Shown here: positions 59,977 through 64,000 of the stretch, one piece after another
Numbering within the stretch: position 1 is the stretch's first letter
Layout of the letters: each line of letters opens with the position of its first letter
Origin: Agapetus fuscipes
Lineage: Eukaryota; Arthropoda; Insecta; Trichoptera; Glossosomatidae
DNA: 64,000 bases
Direction: 5' to 3'
Assembly: GCA_951799405.1 (NCBI GenBank)
Contig: OX637343.1
Coordinates: 13,122,524-13,186,523 of the forward strand
The notes under the pieces: model-generated
The model's database searches: none
What the model saw: only the letters and a program-made list of their open reading frames with translations
What the model was told of the DNA's origin: nothing
Translations under genes and position numbers: made by a program

Positions 59977-62457
59977 ATGGATAACAATGTGAAGATGGCA
60001 TACCCGGTGATGCGGTCACCCGAGGGAACCCTTCAGGTGATACCTGAGGAGGGTTTCCCGGTACGATCAGTGAGATGGAGCTCCGGAGCTACTCAGGTAA
60101 CAATTTATTTCCATTCATATTTTCAAAACCGAAACCTTTGCTTATTTATCGTCTATCGGCTTTGCAAAGATATATTAATATTTAACCTATCTAGCCCCAG
60201 CAATTTTGTAAAAAAGCGCCCAGAGCAGAGGGATTTGCTTGAGATTTTTTGGATAAATACCTGAAGCAACAATGTCTTTCAAAAATTTGGTACTTAAATC
60301 AACGTATTTGTTTACACAACATTCAAGCTAAATAAATTAGCTTGAAATAAAAACAAGTAGAAACTAACAAAAAACGTGACTTAAATATTAGATTTTTTGG
60401 TTATGAGAATATTTTTTCCCTTTGGCTTAATTTTTTGTGTCAGTTTTTGTGTTTCAACATTTCATTTCAACACTAAAAGTTTGTAAAATATGTAATTGTA
60501 CAGAAAATTTATCCAAATTACATATAAGTTTGATGTGCTTTGAAGCATTCTAAAGGTCCGATCGCTACTCTTTAACTTCACGGCCCCAAAATTAATTCTA
60601 GCATTTTTATTTGTTTCAGGTTGTACGAGCGTACGACGAGGAGCCCTACTGGATGGAGGAAGAGCCTTCTCTTTCTGTTGCGGTTAGTCAGTTATAAATA
60701 CAGCTGTTCTTCATGTACACATGAAATGAATGCTTTAACTGTATTTATTTTTCTAGAATCAAGACCATGAGGCTGATTCGGGGAGTGATGAGGACGAGGA
60801 GGATGTCCTGGATCTCCCCGATGAACGCCTCCAGGAAGAGGACATCGTCGGGCTCCTTGGACAGAGTGATCCGGTTGTCGAAAGTGAAGTGAGTGAGCAA
60901 ATTTTTTATTGGTCCGATAATTTTGCTGAGTTCACAGGCGTTGAAGAGAGGTACGAGCAGCAATCAGGGCCAAATATTGGGGAAACTTCCCCAAGTGGCA
61001 TTTTTAAGTCTATTTGGAACCTCCAAATAATGCTCATGATTGTTGCTCAGACCAATAAATATGCATGGGAAAGGATTGCCTATCTATGCGAAACCGAAGA
61101 TGGCATCACGGCTGGGTCTCGTCTTAATGACTGGAAGGAGACCACTGTGGATGAAATGTATCGGTTCTTCGCCGTTATGATGTATATGTCGTTCTGTCAG
61201 AGAAGTAGGTTTGCGGATTACTGGGATACAGATATTATGGGTATGCCAAACTTCAGAAAAATTATGAGCAAAAATCGTTTTTCCTTGATTTTTAAATTTC
61301 TACATTTTGTAGACAACGATGAGCTCACAGACTCACTGCATGGATATGAAAGAAAGGTTTTTAAAATTGCTCCTATCGTCGAACATTGCAATAGAAGATT
61401 CGCAGAAATTTATGTTCCTCGAAGAGAGCTCAGCATCGATGAGTCTTTGTTATTATGGAAAGGTCGCTTGTCGTTTGTCCAGTGCATTAGGACAAAAGCC
61501 GCGAGATTCGGCATCAAGTCTTACGAGCTTTGCGAAGCAGCATCCGGATATCTTCTTAAATATATGATTTATGCGGGGAAAAACCAAGATTTGGGGCAAG
61601 CTATTCATGGTTTTTCCAACGCGACTTCTAAAGTTGTCCTGAAACTTTCCGAGGATTACCTCGGAAAAGGCCATTGCCTGTATATGGACAACTTTTATAA
61701 TTCCGTTGGGTTAGCCCATTTCCTGAAAAGGAATCGCACAGATGTAGTAGGGACTTTGAACCGCCGAAGAGTGGAAACGCCTACTAACATCAAAGAGATA
61801 AACGACCGCCGAATGCCACGGGGGAATATTGTGGCTGAACACTGTGGGGATGTAACAGTGTTGGCTTGGAAGGATGTCAGGTTGGTATCTATGATATCAA
61901 CTTTCCACAAAAATGACATGGTTCCAGGCAGCAGAGCAGGCGTCGACCGCAATATACCACATGTAGTTAAAGACTACAATAAATACATGGGGGGTGTTGA
62001 TCGTAAGGACCAAATACTGTCCGCGTATTTATTAGAGCGCAAAAGAGGACTCAAGTGGTATATGAAAGTTTTTAAGCGCTTGCTCAACACTAGTATCCAC
62101 AATAGCTATGTAACCTATAGGTGCAATGATACTAGCATGAATAATAGGCAATTTCGATTAGCCTTGGCGAAGGCCCTTTCCCTGGAGGGTGAGCATACTC
62201 AAAGAATTAGGCCCGCTACATCCTCAAGCAACCTCGCAGAACGGTATAATCCAGGCAATCATTTCCCAGCATGTGTATTGAACGAGAATGCAGCAAATAG
62301 GACTAATAAAAAAGCCACTAAGTACAAGAGGGGGCGTTGCATGCATTGCTTGTCACTTCAACGGAGAACCGACACAAGTGCTCAGTGCACTACATGCAAT
62401 GTCTTCCTCTGTCTTGGTCAATGTTGGGTAGATTATCACACCCCACCTAACCAATAG
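59977..62457 (+). CDS. piggyBac-like transposase with two introns (627 aa)
   Basis: Exons 59977-60096, 60620-60682 and 60757-62457 join at phase 0 into 627 codons plus TAG. It begins MDNNVKMAYPVMRSPEG; exon 3 starts with an acidic segment (SGSDEDEEDVLDLPDE), followed by the DDE_Tnp_1_7 core. The three family aspartates are visible at about D289 (SIDES), D372 (YMDNFY) and D476 (GGVDRKDQ), spacing close to piggyBac itself. The C-terminus is a Cys-rich zinc-binding domain (CMHCLS... CTTCNVFLCLGQC), which in the family binds the terminal repeats. No frameshift or stop is seen, so the enzyme may be active. The introns are short, and the family prototype is intronless. It is flanked on the left by a piggyBac-type terminus at 58537; the right end is outside the window. 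Domestication is possible but the intact left end argues for a recent element. Confidence 0.85.
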
Positions 62458-62869
62458 TGATTTACTAAATGGTGTGTGAGATCTTAAGTAGTGTTTTACA
62501 CACCCCAGTTTTTTTCCCGGTGAAGTGTGGTATCATGTTTGTTAACTTGCACGGCTTACATGACTTAACATTTTGTCGACTGAAAAACCGGGGCGTTTGA
62601 AAAAAAAACTTAGAGGATCTCACACCCCACTTAGTAAATAGTGACTAAAAACTAGATGGGGTGTTAGACGCTCTGGTTTCTTCCCTGGCGATTTGAATGA
62701 GCATGTCGTACTTGATCAACACGTGGGGGAAGAAATAAGGGTGTGTGAAATCAAACATTGTTTATCTATCTGTATTTTTTTTTTTTTTTTTTTTTTTCCA
62801 CTTGCACTCACTCATTTCACTTTCACTTCAGTTTCTTTTGTTTTGTTTGTATAATTTTTCCTTTTTCTT

Positions 62870-63480
62870 CACTTTTTTCCACACATGTTGAAATTAAGCT
62901 ATGTTTCGGCGTGAATTTCGTATAAACTTTGTAGATACTAGGTCTGTCCAGACTTATTTTTAATGTTTTTTTTTCACTTGCACTCTAGAGAACCTAAAAG
63001 TGTGCTTCATTTTAGCGTGATTTTGTACAGACTTAGGTCTGTTAAGACTTTTTGTGAAGTGTGTTATAATATTTCCTTTTTCTTCACTTTTTTCCACACA
63101 TGTTGAAATTAAGCTATGTTTCGGCTTGAATTTCGTATAAACTTTGTAGGTACTAGGTCTGTCCAGACTTTAATATTTTTTTTTCACTTGCACTCTAGAG
63201 AACCTAAAAGTGTGCTTTATTTTAGCGTGATTTTGTACAGACTTAGGTCTGTTCAGACTTTTTTGAATTGTGTTCTTATAATTTTTCCTTTTTTTCACTT
63301 TTTTCCACACGTGCTGAAATTAAGTTATGTTTCGGCGTGTATTTCGTGTAAACTTTGTAAGTACTAGGTCTGTTCAGACTTTCTTTATTCTTGTTTTTAA
63401 TTTTTTGTTTTTTTTTTTCACTTGCACTCTAGAGAACCTATAAGTGTACTTTATTTCTGTTCAGACTTTTTTTGAATTGT
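62870..63480 (+). repeat. Threefold ~210-bp tandem repeat 3' of piggyBac transposase
   Basis: The core GAAATTAAGCTATGTTTCGG followed by GTGAATTTCGTATAAACTTT recurs near 62888, 63108 and 63317, each followed by pyrimidine-rich CACTTGCACTCTAGAGAACC. Diverged single units lie upstream of the gene at about 59330-59650. They are probably internal sequence of the piggyBac-like element. Confidence 0.75.
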
Positions 63481-63483
63481 GTT

Positions 63484-63801
63484 GCTATATTAAATTAACC
63501 ATGATGGAAAAAGTGATCAAATTTTTAATACAACAACTACCTAATCTGGTCCATGATTCTAGCTAACATACTTATTGTGGCTTCATTGAAGCAAGAAAAT
63601 CGAGTGCAGTTACATTGATAATTAATTTCTCTAAGCATTGTGATGCTATATTAAATTAACCATGATGGAAAAAGTGATCAAATTTTTAATACAACAACTA
63701 CCTAATCTGGTCCATGATTCTAGCTAACATACTTATTGTGGCTTCATTGAAGCAAGAAAATCGAGTGCAGTTACATTGATAATTAATTTCTCTAAGCATT
63801 G
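63484..63801 (+). repeat. Perfect tandem duplication, period 161 bp
   Basis: The segment starting GCTATATTAAATTAACCATG at 63484 is repeated without visible change from 63645. The identity implies a very recent duplication or an assembly artefact. Confidence 0.85.
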
Positions 63802-64000
63802 TTTTGACCTTATGTTTTCCTATTATCTTCTTTTTAATTAATTATTTGTATAATCGAAAATTTGTATTTGTCATTTTACGTACTTTTGTGTGTAATAAAA
63901 GAAAAATATATTGAAAAACTGCATGTGACTTATTTTATTTAATGAAAAATTTAATAAGTGTAAAACATTTCCTATCCACACTGTACACACTCCCAAGACA

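Larger units (their letters stand above)
58537..64000 (+). mobile_element. Autonomous piggyBac-like element (right end outside window)
   Basis: A TTAA at 58533-58536 is followed by CCCGTGGGACGCCGG, matching the CCC-start terminus of the piggyBac superfamily and the ends of the MITE at 52249-52796. The motif CGCCGGAACGCAGATCTGCG, containing a 12-bp palindrome, occurs twice in the first 70 bp (near 58546 and 58581). The transposase gene follows. Related AT-rich repeats with a GTGAATTTCGTAT core occur on both sides of the gene, in direct orientation. No right terminus with TTAA was found before 64000. The element sits in a Pwp1 intron. Confidence 0.7.

Noticed and set aside
60889..62457. Transposase start at 60889
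   Set aside because: That codon is GTG inside exon 3; the frame continues upstream to an AG acceptor at 60756 and two earlier exons supply an ATG.

Overview
This is a eukaryotic, AT-rich, intron-bearing and very transposon-rich window, almost certainly from an arthropod and most likely an insect. The evidence is GT-AG introns, a recognisable Pwp1 gene spread over at least 11 exons, arrays of C2H2 zinc fingers, and mariner, piggyBac, hAT, Tigger/pogo, LINE and tRNA-derived SINE sequences. I cannot fix the order; a lepidopteran-like large genome is a guess. No operons, CRISPR arrays or genuine tRNA/rRNA genes are visible.

Layout. (1) 3.2-44.8 kb: a head-to-tail + strand cluster of polydactyl C2H2 zinc-finger genes. 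Gene A has exons 3187-3448, 6731-7732, 8428-9188 (674 aa, 14 fingers). Gene B has exons 11189-11483, 14056-15030, 20993-21762 (679 aa, 14 fingers). Gene C has exons 29346-29637 and 35186-36160 with no terminal exon of its own. Gene D has a short candidate first exon 39751-39787, then 40342-41733 and 42338-43173 (754 aa, 19 fingers). A relic linker exon of a further copy lies at about 44.2-44.8 kb. All internal introns are phase 1, so the exons are interchangeable modules. A/B share an approximately 2.7-kb block (exon 3 plus downstream repeats) and B/C share an approximately 1.8-kb block (exon 2 plus flanks), so the cluster grew by recent duplication. (2) 48.4-58.0 kb and beyond: a conserved housekeeping WD40 gene, the Pwp1 orthologue, whose last exon(s) lie past the window edge. 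Its introns are full of insertions. (3) 58.5 kb to the end: a piggyBac-like element with an intron-containing 627-aa transposase, inserted in a Pwp1 intron with only its left end in view.

Mobile DNA fills the rest. Several insertions can be bounded exactly by target-site duplications (TSDs) or by a paralogous empty site: a mariner (17255-18539, TA), hAT-type elements with 8-bp TSDs (1751-3010, 16128-16869, 19835-20900, 44425-44757, 46613-47855), a piggyBac MITE (52249-52796, TTAA), a 241-bp MITE whose empty site is preserved in the gene B block, and a MITE inside a 36-bp minisatellite. The most unusual element is a 5.5-kb fold-back structure (23782-29239): its arms are tandem 173-bp repeats in opposite orientation and its core is a LINE that keeps ORF1 and endonuclease but is cut off at its 3' side. 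A diverged relative sits just upstream of gene D.

How it fits together: the zinc-finger proteins are probably nuclear DNA-binding factors; three share an N-terminal basic exon resembling a motif common in arthropod transposon proteins. Insertions or repeat ends lie within about 80-250 bp upstream of all four start codons. The Pwp1 product is predicted to act in nucleolar ribosome biogenesis and is unrelated to the cluster. All exon structures are read by eye from splice signals, phase and homology, without transcripts.
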